Positions 33,216 through 46,350 of a DNA stretch of 64,000 bases are shown here, in pieces. The translations under genes were made by a program, and so were the position numbers. Origin of the DNA: Euglena gracilis (Eukaryota; Euglenida; Euglenophyceae; Euglenales). Positions within the stretch are counted from its first letter, which is position 1, and every line of letters begins with the position of its first letter. The DNA is taken from the NCBI GenBank assembly GCA_039621445.1, contig CP154957.1, positions 11,427,845 through 11,491,844 of the forward strand, in the 5' to 3' direction. The notes under the pieces are model-generated. The model had not been told where the DNA came from. It saw only the letters and a list, made by a program, of their open reading frames with translations, and searched no databases.

Positions 33216-36200
33216 TAATAATGCCTGTGCGCCAGCCAGGGGACAGGCCGGCGGGACCCCTGGGGCAGAAAAGGGTGCCAATAATCGAAACTACAAAAAT
33301 AACCGAAGAAAACTGCCAATTATGGCAAAAAAAATTACGTTTTTTGACCGAAATTTGCACTGGCTAGCCCTGTTCCGACCCATTTCTGGCCCATGTTTGC
33401 ACCTCCCATAGACGACGCTGATATATGGCTGGCAGCCCTTACTTGTGCTGCCCTCACCACGCCTGGCCACTGGCTAATCCCAAGGTTGAGTATGGTAGAA
33501 ATCTGAAAAAAATTGTCGTTCTCCATCTACCCACCACCAGCCATAGAATTTCTGGATTCCTATCTCTGTCCCTTCTTGCCACGAATAAAGGACATTTTGA
33601 GCCATGGAAAGTCATTTTGGCCTCTGGAGGCAGGAGACCATAATTTTGTTCTCCAAACTAATCTGCATACATGTCTTCACATTTTCTGTGAAGTTTCCGC
33701 CTGCCCACCCAGATTCGTCCACAAAACTGCATTTTTTTTTGACATTTCCACAAACAAAATCCAAATTCACATGATGCATGAAAAGGTATTGGAAGGTGAC
33801 AACCTCACAACCTCAGAAGGACTGACGAGGACATAAAAGATTTGTTTGGCAATGAAAGGAAAGGGCTTGACAACCCACTGGAAAGGGGGAATTGTCGACC
33901 CGGTCTACCGTACAGCGGTTGGGGCGAGGGGGGGGAGGGGGGAGGCGAGGGGCGGCCTGGGCCTGGTCAGGGCTTCGCTGAGGGCCAGGGGCGGGGGGAA
34001 GGGGGTGGCGTGGGGCCGGTCGGCAGGTAGCTGAGGCCAGGGGTTGATATCAGGGCAGCTGGGGGGGGGGTTGGGGTGGCGGGGTCGGACCCGGAGTCGG
34101 ACCGTGGTCGGACATCCGACCCAGCGGGGTTGGAGGAGGGGGTGGGGGACACCACCTAAAACCCTCTGACCCTGTCCTCTTGATATCGAACCCTGGCCGG
34201 CCCTGGCGCTGCAACACCGCGGCGCTCTGCCGGGGCTGGGGGAGGGGGCGTGTCCAAAAAGGGCGGGGGGGGATGGATGGAGCCCGTTGGACATCCGAAA
34301 GCACTCCAAGTCACACGGAGGACAATATCTTTGCCGTGCATTTTTCCCACGAATGCCCCCCAAAGAAACGCCCCAAAGAAATGCAGCCTGCATTTTCCCT
34401 AAAAAAACATTTCATCATCAATCATCATGTCGTCACGTATATATTGTCACCATGCTGAGGTGCTGAGGGGATCCGGCAGGCCAGATGGCATACCACTTTT
34501 CTGACCCCCCTGGGGGGGTCACTTCCACTCTTCCAAAACAAGTCACTCATTTTTTTCCAGAAAACCAGTTAATCACTTTTGAACTACAGTTGGTCGCTCT
34601 GGGATCCAAAGGAAAATTGGCCTCTCCTCCTCGGGGCGGGGGGGGGGGGGGGAGTTAAAAATGGTCAGTCACTCTGAAAAAACCAGTTACCCAGCGGCGT
34701 TTGCCGGTGACTAAGAGATTGCTTGATGCAGCCGCAAACAAGTGGGGAAAAGGGTGCACTCCCCATACCGGGAGAGCCAAATGAACAGTCTTGCTCTGAG
34801 AATCCATTAGCCATTGTTGACAGTCCAGAAGAAAACAACCCAATGAAAAATGGAAGTCATTCGTCTGGGGAGAAAAATTCTCCCAAAATTTTGGGCAGAT
34901 ATTTTCCCGCCGCTGCTTCTGTTTGCCCAGTCCATGAAGCCTCCAGCTGCAAACTGTGCACCTCGATACATCGGATCGCACACTGGGCAACACTTCATCA
35001 CAAATCCCCTTGCCCAATCCAACCGCCTTTCCAAAAGGGGCTGGCGTTCTCTAAGCAAACCCATATCATTGGGCCTCTGGTGCACGGCACAGGCCCCCCA
35101 GCGGAAGGCAGCGGCGTTGCAGCACTGGAGCACCTCCCCGTCATGGCCAGGGGTCCGTTCTAGAGCTGCCCCGCACAGAGTGAGATTTAAAAGCGATTCA
35201 TCGCAAATTCGTCTTCCATATCACGTTGGGCGTGACGTACCAGCCGAAAAAATGGAACATTGTTGTTTGACACGCCGCTCACAACCAGACGATCCCCAGA
35301 AGAGGCTGTCACCCTCTGACCCTGTCATCTGACAAATCAGCCAGTGACAGGATCGACCAGGCCTTTTTTTTAAGTAGACAAGGTAGGAGGGGGTCCCCTC
35401 CACCCACCCAGCACTGGCACACCCAGGGGACCGCCCAAAACTGGGCCGCCCAAAGGCATTTCCCAAGAAATTTTTGCCCCGGCCTCCGGCCCAAGACCCC
35501 CCAGAGGGAGGGGGGACAGGGACCCACCCCAAAACCAGGCCGTCTCAGGGCAATTCCAAACAAACAAAAAAATCGGCCCAAAACCCCCAGGGGGGGTTCC
35601 GGCTCCCGACCCTCCGGGTGAGGTCCTCAGAATTGGAAAGAACCCTGCTCTTGACAACTTCCTGTAATGACAGTTTGGCCAGTATTAGCGAACCTAACAG
35701 TTTGCCGGGTCAGCAGCTGAGTTCGAGCATATGACAGTTTTCTGAGGGAGGGGTTGGAAAGGTTGCGTGGCAAAAGGGGACCCAGAGGGGGGGGGGATGC
35801 GCTAGCCTGGCCTCGAAAAAAAAAAAAAGGTGCAAAAATGCTCAAAAATGCAAAAAATGTGCACTTTTGAAAATAAAAAGTGCACATTTTTTGCGCATTT
35901 TTTTTCACTTTTTTTTAAGGCCAGGCTAGCACAGTGCAAAATGTGCAAAATCCGAGAGAAAAGCACAGAAACCACAAAAAAAGCCACCCAGACACATGCA
36001 AAAAATGGCCCCAAAGTTATAAAAAATGAATGAAATTATGAGGAAATATCAGTGGCTAGGATTGGTTTTTATCAAAAATGTGAACATTTTTTTGCCGAGG
36101 GCCCACCCTGGGGGGGGGATGAGTTTCGCATTTTCTGCATTTTTGCACATTTTTTCGATTTTTTTTTTTAGCGCAATTTTTGCTTTTGGCGCATTTTCGT

Positions 36201-37085
36201 GATTTCCCCAATTTTTCGAACTTTTGACTCTGAAAATTTCCCAGGTCCGGCCCGGCCAACAGTTTCCAGCCATCACTCACATGCTGTTGTCTGATCAAGC
36301 TGCGGTGGTCAGACAATGGAACTACTTCAAAAAAATATGCCTTTAATTGGGGCAAACAATTCTTACCAAACCTGGGGGGAGGGGGACCTGTTAGTCACTC
36401 ATTTTTTGGAAAGGCAAACAATCACAATCTCCTCTGGGGGCTGCAGGTGGTAATCGGTCACTCTGAGGTCTGGGGGAAAATGGCATAAATCTGGAAAAAA
36501 AAACGCAAAAATTTTGGCATTATCGGCGCCGGGTCGCATTGGTGTGTTTTACAACGCCCCCCTGGGGGCGGCCTTCAGGCCAAATACCAATCTCACAGGC
36601 AGAGAGTTTCCCGGGGGATACAGCCGTTCTGGCTGCCTTCCTGAGCAAACGTACCCTCCTTGGTCATACAAGCAACCCTGACCCCCCCCCCCCGCAAGAA
36701 GTTGCCACATGACAAGTCAACTAGTCCAACCCCAAGCTGGCCAGCGTCCGGAATAGGACGTTGGTCTTAACGTTGACGACTCTCCCTTTGTGCTCTCCTA
36801 AAGTGCTTCTGGGCGTGGCATACCAACTCCCCCAGGAAATTCTGATGCCCTTCAACCCGTCAGGTTCCAATTATTGGCCAATTTGTCATCATACCGTCCT
36901 TTGAAGTTACCCACTCACCCCTGGAGTGTGGACCCTACTGTGCAGGAGGGGGGGGGGCTGTCAATTTGGGCATTTTTTTGGGTTTCCCACAAAAAAATCG
37001 GGGGTGTCCCCAATTGAGGTCCGCCCCCCCCCCCCAAATCAATCTTAACAAAAAACATTATCTGGCCCCAGCCAGTGCCCCGCTG
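33216..37085. other. No supportable gene; mixed repeats
   Basis: Intron-like DNA with C/G runs, A-rich stretches (35815-36050) and the recurring phrase CACTTCCACTCTTCCAAAAC (34520, also near 31545 and 45400). A minus-strand reading at 34807-35133 contains CCPVCDPMY, but I found no splice sites or family match and leave it out. Confidence 0.5.
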
Positions 37086-37090
37086 CACCC

Positions 37091-37310
37091 GGGAACAGCG
37101 GCCTGGGCCTGGCACAGGGCGAGGAGGAACAGCGGCACGGTGACGGCCGGCAGGGCGGCGGCGTCGCGGAGGGCGGCGGCGGCCTCCAGGGCGGTCTGCA
37201 GCGCCTCGCTCAGCGGCGGCGGGGGCACCCCCGTGCCCGGCCGCCGACGGAGCCCCGACTCCCCCGACTCACCGGGCCACGAGAGCAGGCGACCGATGCC
37301 GATGCGGGTG
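37091..37310 (-). CDS. Host-gene exon(s), Ala/Leu-rich (candidate)
   Basis: Minus-strand open block after acceptor TGCGGAG. The peptide RLTRIGIGRLLSWPG ends at an in-frame GTGAGT (near 37276). The frame stays open beyond it through PPPPLSEALQTALEAAAALR to a GTGCAG donor, so this is one exon or two with a tiny intron. The second part is helical (Ala/Leu). No family recognised. Confidence 0.5.
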
Positions 37311-38403
37311 AGCCTCCGCAAGTTATGAAAAATTCCACCAAATATCCTTTGTTTGCACAGGTGTGAATGTGGCGTGTGAGAGTGTGATTGTGTGTGCACA
37401 TGTGTGTATGTTTTTACGTACGTAAGTGTATGCACGCATGCATGCAATGTCTGTATGTATGTATGTTTGTACGTACATACGTACGTATGCATGCATCTAT
37501 GTATGTTCGCGAATAACTGGGTGGGGTGCCAGGTTGCGGGAACCATCTTTTTTGACCTTCCCCCCTGCCAGGTTACTCGGGGTCAACATGTGCCAGGTCA
37601 CTGGAACATCTTTTTTTAACATGCCCCCCCACCAGGTTGTTTGGGCACTGCCAGGGACAAGGACCCCTGCCAGGTTATTTGGTGAGGTTGAGAGAGGGGG
37701 GGGTTTCCTCTGTTTTCCTTTTTTAAAAAAAGCACTTGGACACAAACTACAAATTAGCAATCAGAAAACACTCCATTTTCACACGGATGACAATCTTTGA
37801 CGTGCATTTTTTTCCTGAATACTCCCAAAAGAAACAATCCAGCCTGCATTTTCCCCAGAAAAACACAAAAAATCAACACACATATATTGCTGAGGCCAAA
37901 TCCCTCCAAACCAAATGCTTTTCAACAATTAGTATCGCCCACAGAGGACCCAGCACGCCATCTAGGTACTGTGAAAAGGTGCCAAACCCCTGGGGGTGGG
38001 GAGTAGGGAAAGGTGTGCACCTGAAACCTAACACAAAAGCCCCAACAGCCTGGGTTGCAGCTTCTCAACCAAAAATTGAGGAAATAATCTTTGAAAAAAA
38101 CCCTTTTCCCCTGATCTCCGGCCCTTTCTTACTGACTGATGAGATTGATGATCTTTCTGTTCTCTGTTGGACCCAACTGCATTTATCCCAGTGGGGGGGG
38201 GAGGGGTTCACTGCTGGTTGGATACACAGTTTCTCCTCAGGCTCAAGCCATTCCCCATTTCCAGCAAAATAAACCAAATATTAAAAAAACAGAAAAGGGG
38301 GAATATTCACACACAGGGCGTGGCATTTGTTCAGCTTCTGGAAGAAAAATAAACCGGGTAAAATGGTCCGCTGAAAGCTGAAAGGCAGCGAGAGGGGGGG
38401 CAC

Positions 38404-38487
38404 TGGGACGGGCTGGTACCACTCGCCACAGGGCTGAGCCGCGGGCTTGGTGAGGGGCAGCCCCCGCAGCAGTTCGTTGTACAGCGC
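38404..38487 (-). CDS. Host-gene exon, 28 codons (candidate)
   Basis: 84 bp between acceptor CTGTTGCTGAG and donor GTGCCC, phase 0 at both ends. It encodes ALYNELLRGLPLTKPAAQPC followed by GEWYQPVP. Non-repetitive sequence; one of the clearest exons of the series. No family recognised. Confidence 0.6.
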
Positions 38488-38635
38488 CTCAGCAACAGAG
38501 CCCCAGAAGATGGACAAAAAAAGATTGGAGCCCCAGAAGATGGACAAAAAAAAACTTAAAAACTTATGGCTATTCCACTAAATATCCTTTGTTTGTGCAT
38601 GCGTAAATGTGGTGTGTGAGAGTGTGATTGAGTGT

Positions 38636-39089
38636 ATGTGTGTATGTATGTTATTAACGTACGTACGTGTGTGTGTATGCCCGTATGTATGTTTGTATGT
38701 ATGTATGTATCTATGTGTGTATGTATGTATGTATGTATGTATGTATGTATGTATGTATGTATGTATGTATGTATGTATGTATGTATGTATGTATGTATGT
38801 ATGTATGTATGTATGTATGTATGTATGTATGTATGTATGTATGTATGTATGTATGTATGCATGCATGTATGCATGTATGTATGTATGTATGTATGTATGT
38901 ATGTATGTATGTATGTATGTATGTATGTATGTATGTATGCATGCATGTATGCATGTATGTATGTATGTATGTACGTACGTATGTCTGTGTGCGTGTGTGC
39001 GTGCATGCGTGCGTGTGCGTGCGTGCGTGCGTGCGTGCATGCGTGCGTGCGTGCGTGCGTGCGTCTGTCTGTCTGCCTGCCTGCCTGCC

Positions 39090-39156
<67 letters not shown>

Positions 39157-39180
39157 ATGTGTGTATGTATGTATCTGTAT
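38636..39180. repeat. Compound (GTAT)n/(GTGC)n/(GTCT)n microsatellite
   Basis: About 300 bp of GTAT, then GTGC/GCGT, then about 110 bp of GTCT. Related GTAT tracts lie at 37405-37500. All reading frames through it are artefacts. Confidence 0.97.
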
Positions 39181-39593
39181 GGTGCATATGTTGTTATTCT
39201 CTGTACATCTGGTGTGTGCTTGTGTGTTGTGTGTGGGTGGGTGTTTGAAGAAGGCATGAGTTGGAAATCCGACTCAGTTGTGCAACTGTCCTCCCCCCTA
39301 TTTGGGGCCATGACAGTAACGCCGGCACATAAAGCTCTGGCTGGGACTAGCCCCGGTTTCATTCACCATTCGGGCAGCCAGCCCTGCAGCATCCAGAAGC
39401 AGTGCCGCTGCGACATGGATGGGCCGGGGAGGGGCCCCAGCTGGCAAAGACTGTTGCTCTTGCACACCCACAACCGTGCATGCATGCACACATATGTTGA
39501 CAAAAAACGATTGGTACAACAAAATTGCAGCAGTTTCAACGAAAAATGCAGTAGTTTCACAGCGTCCAAAATGGCGATAATCCAAAAGCATGT

Positions 39594-39710
39594 ACCCCCC
39601 CCCCCTTGTCCAACGACCGCTAAATATCGCTACTGACCGGGGGGGGGGGTTGCTATTTTGGCCAAATATCACTACTGACCGGGGGGGGGGGGTCGTTAGA
39701 CAAGACCGGG
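39594..39710. mobile_element. Short inverted-repeat element, TTGTCCAACGACC family
   Basis: It opens with a C run and CCTTGTCCAACGACCG and closes with a G run and GGTCGTTAGACAAG, so the termini including the homopolymers are inverted repeats. Relatives are at 40150-40205 (partial), 54083-54203, 54605-54665 and 57508-57620. It has no coding potential. Confidence 0.6.
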
Positions 39711-40499
39711 GTCAAAAATTCTTTATCCCGCTTCGCCCCAAGGCGAAGAAAAAAGTTACCTTCGCCTGATATGGCCACAACTCTCAGATTCATGATGAAG
39801 AAGGGGAGAAACATGTGGCAATCAATGACCTAACATGGCTTGAAATAGCCTAAAATAGCCCAAAAACGCCAACAGTGTCCTCAAAAGACTGTGAAAATTT
39901 ACCCAAACTCACCAAAATGGCATAAAATGGCCAAAAATGCAATAAACGTGCTCATATTGACCCAAATTGGCCCAATATTTGCCCAAATCAATGCAAAATA
40001 GCCCCCAAATTAGCAAAAAGTATTCCAAAATGGACAAATGAATGTAATATTGGAGATTTGTGGGAAAATTATCCTAAAAATGGGTTTAGTTTTTCAAAAC
40101 ACACAAACAAAAGGCCAACGTCTAGAAAAAAGATCACCTGGAAAAAGATCGCTACTGACCGGGGGAGTGGTCGTTGGACAAGGCCGGTCGTTGGACAGGG
40201 GGGGGGGGTAGAAATCGCCCATTTGGGGACCGTTCTTGAGGCTTGAAATCTTTGGCCAAATATATTGTTTGCATTGTGTGTGTGCGCGCGCGCGTGGGTG
40301 GGTGGGTGGGTCGGTGCATGTGCACATGTGTGTCACGCCACAAATATACTGTTTCGGGGGGGGGGGGATGAATGGTTTTCCTCATTGCTCTATTTCCCTC
40401 TCACTGTCTCAGGGGTGTGGAAGGGGGTATGTTTTTCAGTCAGTCGTATCTCTGGCCAGCGGAGGTGTACGTTTGGGGAGTTACCCACATGCGCACAGA

Positions 40500-40785
<286 letters not shown>

Positions 40786-40888
40786 CGCACAGCTGTACTA
40801 ACAGAAAAACACGTGAAAGCAATTAAACCATCCGCCTGCAAGCAATCAGACTGCCATAGCCTGTCAATCATCGCAATTTAGAATGCAC

Positions 40889-41018
40889 CAGCGTGAAGGT
40901 TGCGGCCCCGTCGCACACTCGCCGCCGCCGTCTCGATGCAGACGCAGCTGCCGGTGGCGATGGCCTCCAGCACGCTGGAGGTGAAGCCACCCACCGGGGC
41001 CCGCTCCTCGCACCCCCG
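40889..41018 (-). CDS. Host-gene exon (candidate)
   Basis: 130 bp after acceptor GGCGGTGCAG (phase 0) to donor CTG|GTGCAT. It encodes RGCEERAPVGGFTSSVLEAI and then ATGSCVCIETAAASVRRG. Not low-complexity. No family recognised. Confidence 0.5.
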
Positions 41019-41109
41019 CTGCACCGCCGGCAGCGACGCCCGCCCCCCCGAGAACACAACATGACACAAATCCAGGAACTGTGCCCCCCCCCCCCGCTAC
41101 CCAACCACC

Positions 41110-41200
41110 TCTCATTCCTAACCTAATTCCTAATCTAATTCCTAATCCAAACCTGGACGCTACCCCCAACCCTAACCCTAACCCGAACCACCAAACCTAA
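41110..41200. repeat. Short telomere-like CCCTAA tract
   Basis: Contains AACCCTAACCCTAACCCG after degenerate CCTAATTC repeats (41110-41150). A reverse-strand tract (GGTTAGGGTTAGGGTTAGGG) lies at 55704-55730. Both are short and internal. Confidence 0.7.
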
Positions 41201-41683
41201 ACCCCTGAAACCCTGGCCTCGACTAGGAATGCCCCCCATTCTACGCCACATCCCCCCACCCAGCCTGCCCCCACATCCTCAACTGGGCCACATAGACCGA
41301 GACCTTCCTGAAATCCTGATTCCCAAAAAACTTTTGTCTTGCCCATTTGGGGGGCGACTCGGCCACTCAAACCGGAATGATTGGCCTAGTTGGGGTATAA
41401 AGTGTGCTGAACAGCAACCTACCAACCCCCTTGTGTGATTGACAAGGGTCAAGTTGGAGGAGGGGGTCAACTTTGGGGGGGGGTCAAGTTGGGTCCAAAG
41501 CCCAGGGGTGTCACTTTCCACACACTTGGGCTCACGTGCCACGTAAATGGATGAATTCTCGAGACACCCTATCACCATTGGACATATCTTGACAACTGTG
41601 TGTCACCGACTTCTCCAACGACATTTTTGTGACAAAGGAGACATTTTTCGTGCCGAAAACATTCCTCGCTGTGCATTCTTGAA

Positions 41684-41936
41684 CCTACCCCCCCCCCGCC
41701 CCTGAAAACTGTTGCCTGACAGATGGGCCAGTACTGGGGACCCTTCCTATCATAACAGGTCGGCTGGTACCCTGACAGTTTCCCAGGGTTGGCATTTCAA
41801 GGGACAGTCAACAAAAAAATGACGGACAGGTTGACCAGTACCGAGGACCCTGACAACTTCCTGCACTGACAGGTTGGCCAGTAAGGGGACCGTGACAGGT
41901 TCTTAGGCATGACAGTTTCCACGGGGGGTAGGTAGA
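41684..41936. mobile_element. GACAGTTTCC-family element
   Basis: Starts CTACCCCCCCCC and ends GGGGGGTAGGTAG. The interior has repeated TGACAGGTTGGCCAGTA-type units with GGACCCTGACA. It shares structure with 62126-62295. Confidence 0.55.
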
Positions 41937-42434
41937 AAAAAATTTCAGGGGGCCATGTTGGGCCCAATAGAGGAGGGGGTCAATTCAGGGGGGGGGGATC
42001 AAGTTGGGCCCAAAATTAATAACCAGAAGGGTCAATAACATAGGGGGGGAGCGGGGGTATGAGTGCACCTCTTCCAGTTCCCAGGTCCAGGTTCAGGAAA
42101 AAAACATTAATTATTGCAAGGAAAAAGCATAAATTTTTGAATCTATGGCTGATGGAAAATATGAAAAAAATGTTTTTTTCAATGTTTGTGGACAGACAAA
42201 AGGTGTTCGCAATTTTTTCAACTTGAAATGAACATTTTTTTCAACAAAAGAAGAAATGGAAAAAAATGTTAGGAGGCTGGTCAGCGAGTACAAGGGCAGG
42301 AGACAGGTTCTTATGAGGACAGGTTAGCGGGTGCAGAGGGTGGAGGACAGACAGTTTCCTGGGGAGGACGATTTCCGGGGGGGACTTGTCAGGGAAGCGC
42401 AATATCTGAAATGGTGAGGGGGGTTTCAGGGGCG

Positions 42435-42556
42435 CAGCTGGGCGTCATGGACAAGAGCAGCATCATGCGGTGGCAGTCCACCAGGCGCTGTTCGGCGGTG
42501 CGGGGGGACTCCGGGGGTGGGGCGGCAGCCGCCTCGGCCGGCAGGGGCTCCCCGGC
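42435..42556 (-). CDS. Host-gene exon (candidate)
   Basis: Minus-strand block after acceptor CCGGGGAG. It encodes PLPAEAAAAPPPESPRTAEQ followed by RLVDCHRMMLLLSMTPSCAP. The second half looks like folded protein. The donor is not clear: a GTGGAC lies inside, and none is obvious at the lower edge. No family recognised. Confidence 0.45.
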
Positions 42557-43469
42557 ATGGCCCCTTTTGGCAACTCAACGCTGGAAAAGATGAATGGAGT
42601 GGGGGGTGAAGGGAGTTTTGCAGCAGAACGGAAATGAGAAAAGGCTGTCAAACAACAACTGCAAAGGAGCGTAAATAAGCACAATGACCCAACCGCCCCA
42701 CAAATAACGTACCAGGGGGGGGGTATGCTATTTGGGCATCCGAATTGTGGGCCGGGGGTGGCGGTATATTACTTGGGCAGCCGGTCCCAGGCCAGGCGTT
42801 GGGGGGTATATTGTATGGAGGTATATCATTTGAGGGAGGTTTAAATGACAACGTGCAGGCACGGTAATCTGGGAAATCCCCCCGGTGCAGTGTGAGTGTT
42901 GGTGGAGATGGGCAGTATCGGCAGGTTTCCAAAAAAAAACCGGAGGTGCTTGTATTAAAAACACGCAACGCTTACACCCTTCAACCACTGACACAATCAC
43001 ACTTAACGTTAAAACCCCTGGGAGAGGGGACACCCCAATTGAGTTTTTTTTTTGGTTTTCGGGGGAAAAAATCGGGGCGAAAACAAGGACTTTTTTCATT
43101 GGCAAAATTTTTCCAACAAAAATCAAAAAATCGCTGGGGAAAAACACACAAAAAAACAAAAACAAAAACGCAAAGAAGCAAATTTTGCCAAAAAAAAACC
43201 AAAAAAAAACCCGCAAAACAACGCATTTGCGCCCCCCCCCCTGCACCCACCCCCCACACAGCCCGGCACAGGACCCCCTCCAAATCGGCCCAACCGAAGG
43301 CACTTTCCAAAAAAAAATGTCGCTTCTGCCCAGGCACCCAGCGCGGTTTACCCCCAGGGGCTCCCCTTGTGGGTCCACCGAGTTCAAAGAAGCCTGAGGA
43401 CAATCCGACAAGAAACAAGCAAAAAATTGTTTCGGCTTTAACAGCGAAAGGTCCAAAGGTCAGGAGGCC

Positions 43470-43589
43470 AAAACGGCGCCCTGGTCCAACGGAGGGAGGG
43501 GGACCGAAGGGCCCGGCAACCGCACCGCACTGTTGACGGCCGACACTTCTGTCGGGGTCCCCAGCGAACGGCAGTCGGACGGCACTGCC
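43470..43589 (-). CDS. Host-gene exon (candidate)
   Basis: Minus-strand block after acceptor GGCCCGGCAG with frame PSDCRSLGTPTEVSAVNSA. A GTGCGG donor follows that peptide at about 43535, although the frame stays open further. No family recognised. Confidence 0.4.
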
Positions 43590-43754
43590 GGGCCCCGCCA
43601 CCTAACCCTCCTTCCTCGTTTGCCCCCCTCCCCTGCCACAAACTCCAAACTTCCATCACTTTGGGAAAATCTATCGTTCAACTGTTTTTCACAAATTTTT
43701 TGAAAAAAAATTTTTTTTTCAAAAAAATTCAATTTGCTAATTTTGCTGGCCCAC

Positions 43755-43921
43755 AGGGTTTGCCGTCGGTTCCCTCCCACATAGAGTCGGGGGAGTGGCC
43801 CCCGATGCAGAGGGTCTCCAGGGCGTCGTCCAGGTCGTCAAAGGGGCCGGGCCGCAGGAGGTCGACAGGGTAAGCGGGCTCCTCGGACTGCAGCCGATAC
43901 CGAAAGCAGCTCCCTCTCATA
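43755..43921 (-). CDS. Host-gene exon (candidate)
   Basis: 167 bp between acceptor GGTCCGGCAG and donor GTGGGC. It encodes RYRLQSEEPAYPVDLLRPGP, then FDDLDDALETLCIGG. Acidic, non-repetitive and clearly protein-like. No family recognised. Confidence 0.6.
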
Positions 43922-44309
43922 CTGCCGGACCGAACCCGGGGTTGAACTGAGCTGCGGATATTGCAAAAAAAAAAGTCGAAAAATGAAAAAAAAAGTGAAA
44001 AAAAAAAGTGAAAAGAGGAAAACAATTTTGGCTGGCAGCGAAGTATGGGAGCGGGGGGCTGGTCGTATGGCAGGCTGGTCGACCGCCTCTGGCAGTGGGG
44101 CAGCCTTGGATGAGTCCGGGTGTTGTGGTGGGGTGACGGGGCGAGTCGCTGCCGGCCGGGCCAGAGCAACACCGGTGTGCTGCAGGTTCAGTCAAACTTA
44201 ACAATTGAACTGTTCAACTGGGACTGTTGTAAATAAAATGAATAAAAGAATGAAATAAAGAAAATATATAAAAAACCAAATAAAATAAAATTTGTATACC
44301 CGCCCTGGG

Positions 44310-44752
44310 CAATTGTCGCGTGACAAATTGGGCAGCACGGAGGGCCGGCACAGAGGGGGGTGACAATTGCCCGGGGGCGTCAATTGCCCGGGGGCGTCAA
44401 TTGCCCACCCATGCAGGCCATATTAAATCCAAATGACCAAGAACACCATCTGAAACACCAGTGAACACGCAAAAATGCAGCTATGGTTGTGGTATTGTGC
44501 AGAGCATTTGGTATGTGACATTTCTCAGCACGTTGTGGCGAAATAGAGGATCAATCGAGTCGTGTCGGCAAAAGAAAGTTCACAGTGCAATACTGCAAAT
44601 GGGGGGTGACAAATTGGGCAACACAGAAGGGGGTGACAATTTCCCGGGGTGACAAATTGGCCGGCACAGCCAGGGGTGACAATTGTCCGGGGGGCGTCAA
44701 TTGCCCGGGGGCGTCAATTGCCCGGGGGCGTCAATTGCCCGGGGGGGGGGGG
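44310..44752. repeat. CAATTGCCCGGGGG dispersed element copies
   Basis: GGGGGCGTCAATTGCCC is repeated in tandem at 44360-44405 and 44690-44745, with inverted GGGCAATTGTC near 44310 and TGACAATTTCCC near 44635. Same family as 11345-11600. Confidence 0.7.
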
Positions 44753-45889
44753 GCGCGTATGATGCACGAAAATTGTCCTGCGGCGAAGAGTTTGCATTTC
44801 CCAATGAACCCTGAGCATTGCCACCTCCTTCCAACCCCGAGTGTGCTGGAAATTCTTGTTCCAAAATGATCCCTTCAGCATCCAATTTCCCCCGTTACCA
44901 TCGTAAAGAGAACGGATGACAGCTGATGCGCCACCTTTGCATCCGGACAAAACCCGTTGCTTACCCCCCCCCCCCGGCGTCAGCTTTTACTTTCTAAGAA
45001 CCAATCTGTCACCTTTTGAAGCCCAGCCATCCACCTCCGACGCGGCCGGCCACTCCGGTCAAAATTGCTCAGAATCAGTGTGTTTTTTTTTAAAAAAAAA
45101 ACAATTCCAGGCGTCTTCGGGGAGGCAATTAATCACTGGGATACAATGCAGTGAGTGATATGATGTGACTTTTCAAAATCAATTCTTTTCAAGTTCGCAA
45201 ACAAAACTTTCATTACAAGAAGTGCCAGAAAACACAACAGCGATCATTTCAAATTTGTGTTGGTGCAAAAAAAGAGAAATTTCCACCCTTGTGCCAGAAA
45301 AAATGGCCCTGTAGGCGAAAGTCATGAGGCTGTTGCTTGCATTACAGGTCCCTTGGGAGAGATGGGATGGGAACCACAGCAACGGGGAAGGGGGCCACTT
45401 CCACTCTTCTGAAACGAGTGAAATGCCTTTTCCGAGAAACGGGGGGAGGTGTCGGTCACGTCACATGCAGGGTGCCCTGCAGGTGCATCGGCCCTGAGCG
45501 AGAGAAAAGTGGTCTCCAGTGGTTTCCAGTGCCAGGCCATTTTGCCAATCATTCGCCGACCCCTCCCTGAGGAGCAATTTGGGGTCATTTGGACCTATTT
45601 TTTTGAAGAAAGACTCTCGGTTCTGGGCTCCAACCTTTTAGGCTTGCCTCTTTCTGAAAGGAAAAAAATATTCTGCTATAATTTTTTGTATGTATCAAAA
45701 GAAATTTCTCATCAGGAATCTTCGGCTGGACTATGTCCAACCCCCCTGGCATGGGAGGGAGGACCTTCCCCGGGAGATCTACTTTCAAAACAGAAGCTCA
45801 AGCCAGGAATAAATGACGGTAAGGAGAACTTCCCAATCAACAGGTGTGCCTCTGCTCCGGGTTGCGTGGGGTGGAGGCAACCGGCCCAC

Positions 45890-46040
45890 CTTCCTTGTGG
45901 TCTGGAGGTCTTCCACAGGCGGGGGCACTGTTGGCGGTGGCGGTTCCTGCCATTGAGGCCGGTCTTCGGTCGCGGGGCTGAATGTCGGGAAAACAACCCC
46001 AGGCTTAGCCTTCGTGTGCAAATACTGCCACGAGCCTGAG
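45890..46040 (-). CDS. Host-gene exon (candidate)
   Basis: About 150 bp between acceptor GCCGCAAACAG (or the CTCAG five bases on) and a good donor, AAG|GTGGGC. It encodes SWQYLHTKAKPGVVFPTFSP, then a Pro-rich stretch ending LQTTRK. No family recognised. Confidence 0.55.
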
Positions 46041-46350
46041 CTGTTTGCGGCGAACACAGACAACAACAGAATGCCAGTCATTCCCAAACACGTGATGTGG
46101 TGCCTTCCAATGAGCTCTGAATAGAAGACAGAAACTTGGACGATGGAAATTTAGAAACCACCAACCCACCCAACCCAAGCCCCCTCCCCCCATTGGGACC
46201 ACCTCCTAACCCCATAATTTGACCTGTGCCAGTTTTAACTGGTGGCGTTCATCAAATAATGCACCCCTATTTGAGGACATTTGCAGTGCTTGTTTCCACC
46301 TCTCAAAGGAAGCATTTTCTGTGCTTGTTCTTTTGGGGGCATACTTGGAA

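Noticed and set aside
34807-35133. Minus-strand frame with a CCPVCDPMY motif as a zinc-binding or RT-related exon
   Set aside because: Too short, no splice signals seen, and cysteine spacing not diagnostic.
38578-39362. Long Tyr/His/Thr- and Cys/Val-rich open frames over tetranucleotide repeats
   Set aside because: These are translations of GTAT/GTGC/GTCT microsatellites. The same holds for the frames at 40372-40881, 49152-49661, 57979-58472 and 2198-2762.
41164-41190. True telomere or chromosome end
   Set aside because: Only about three CCCTAA units, flanked on both sides by ordinary sequence.
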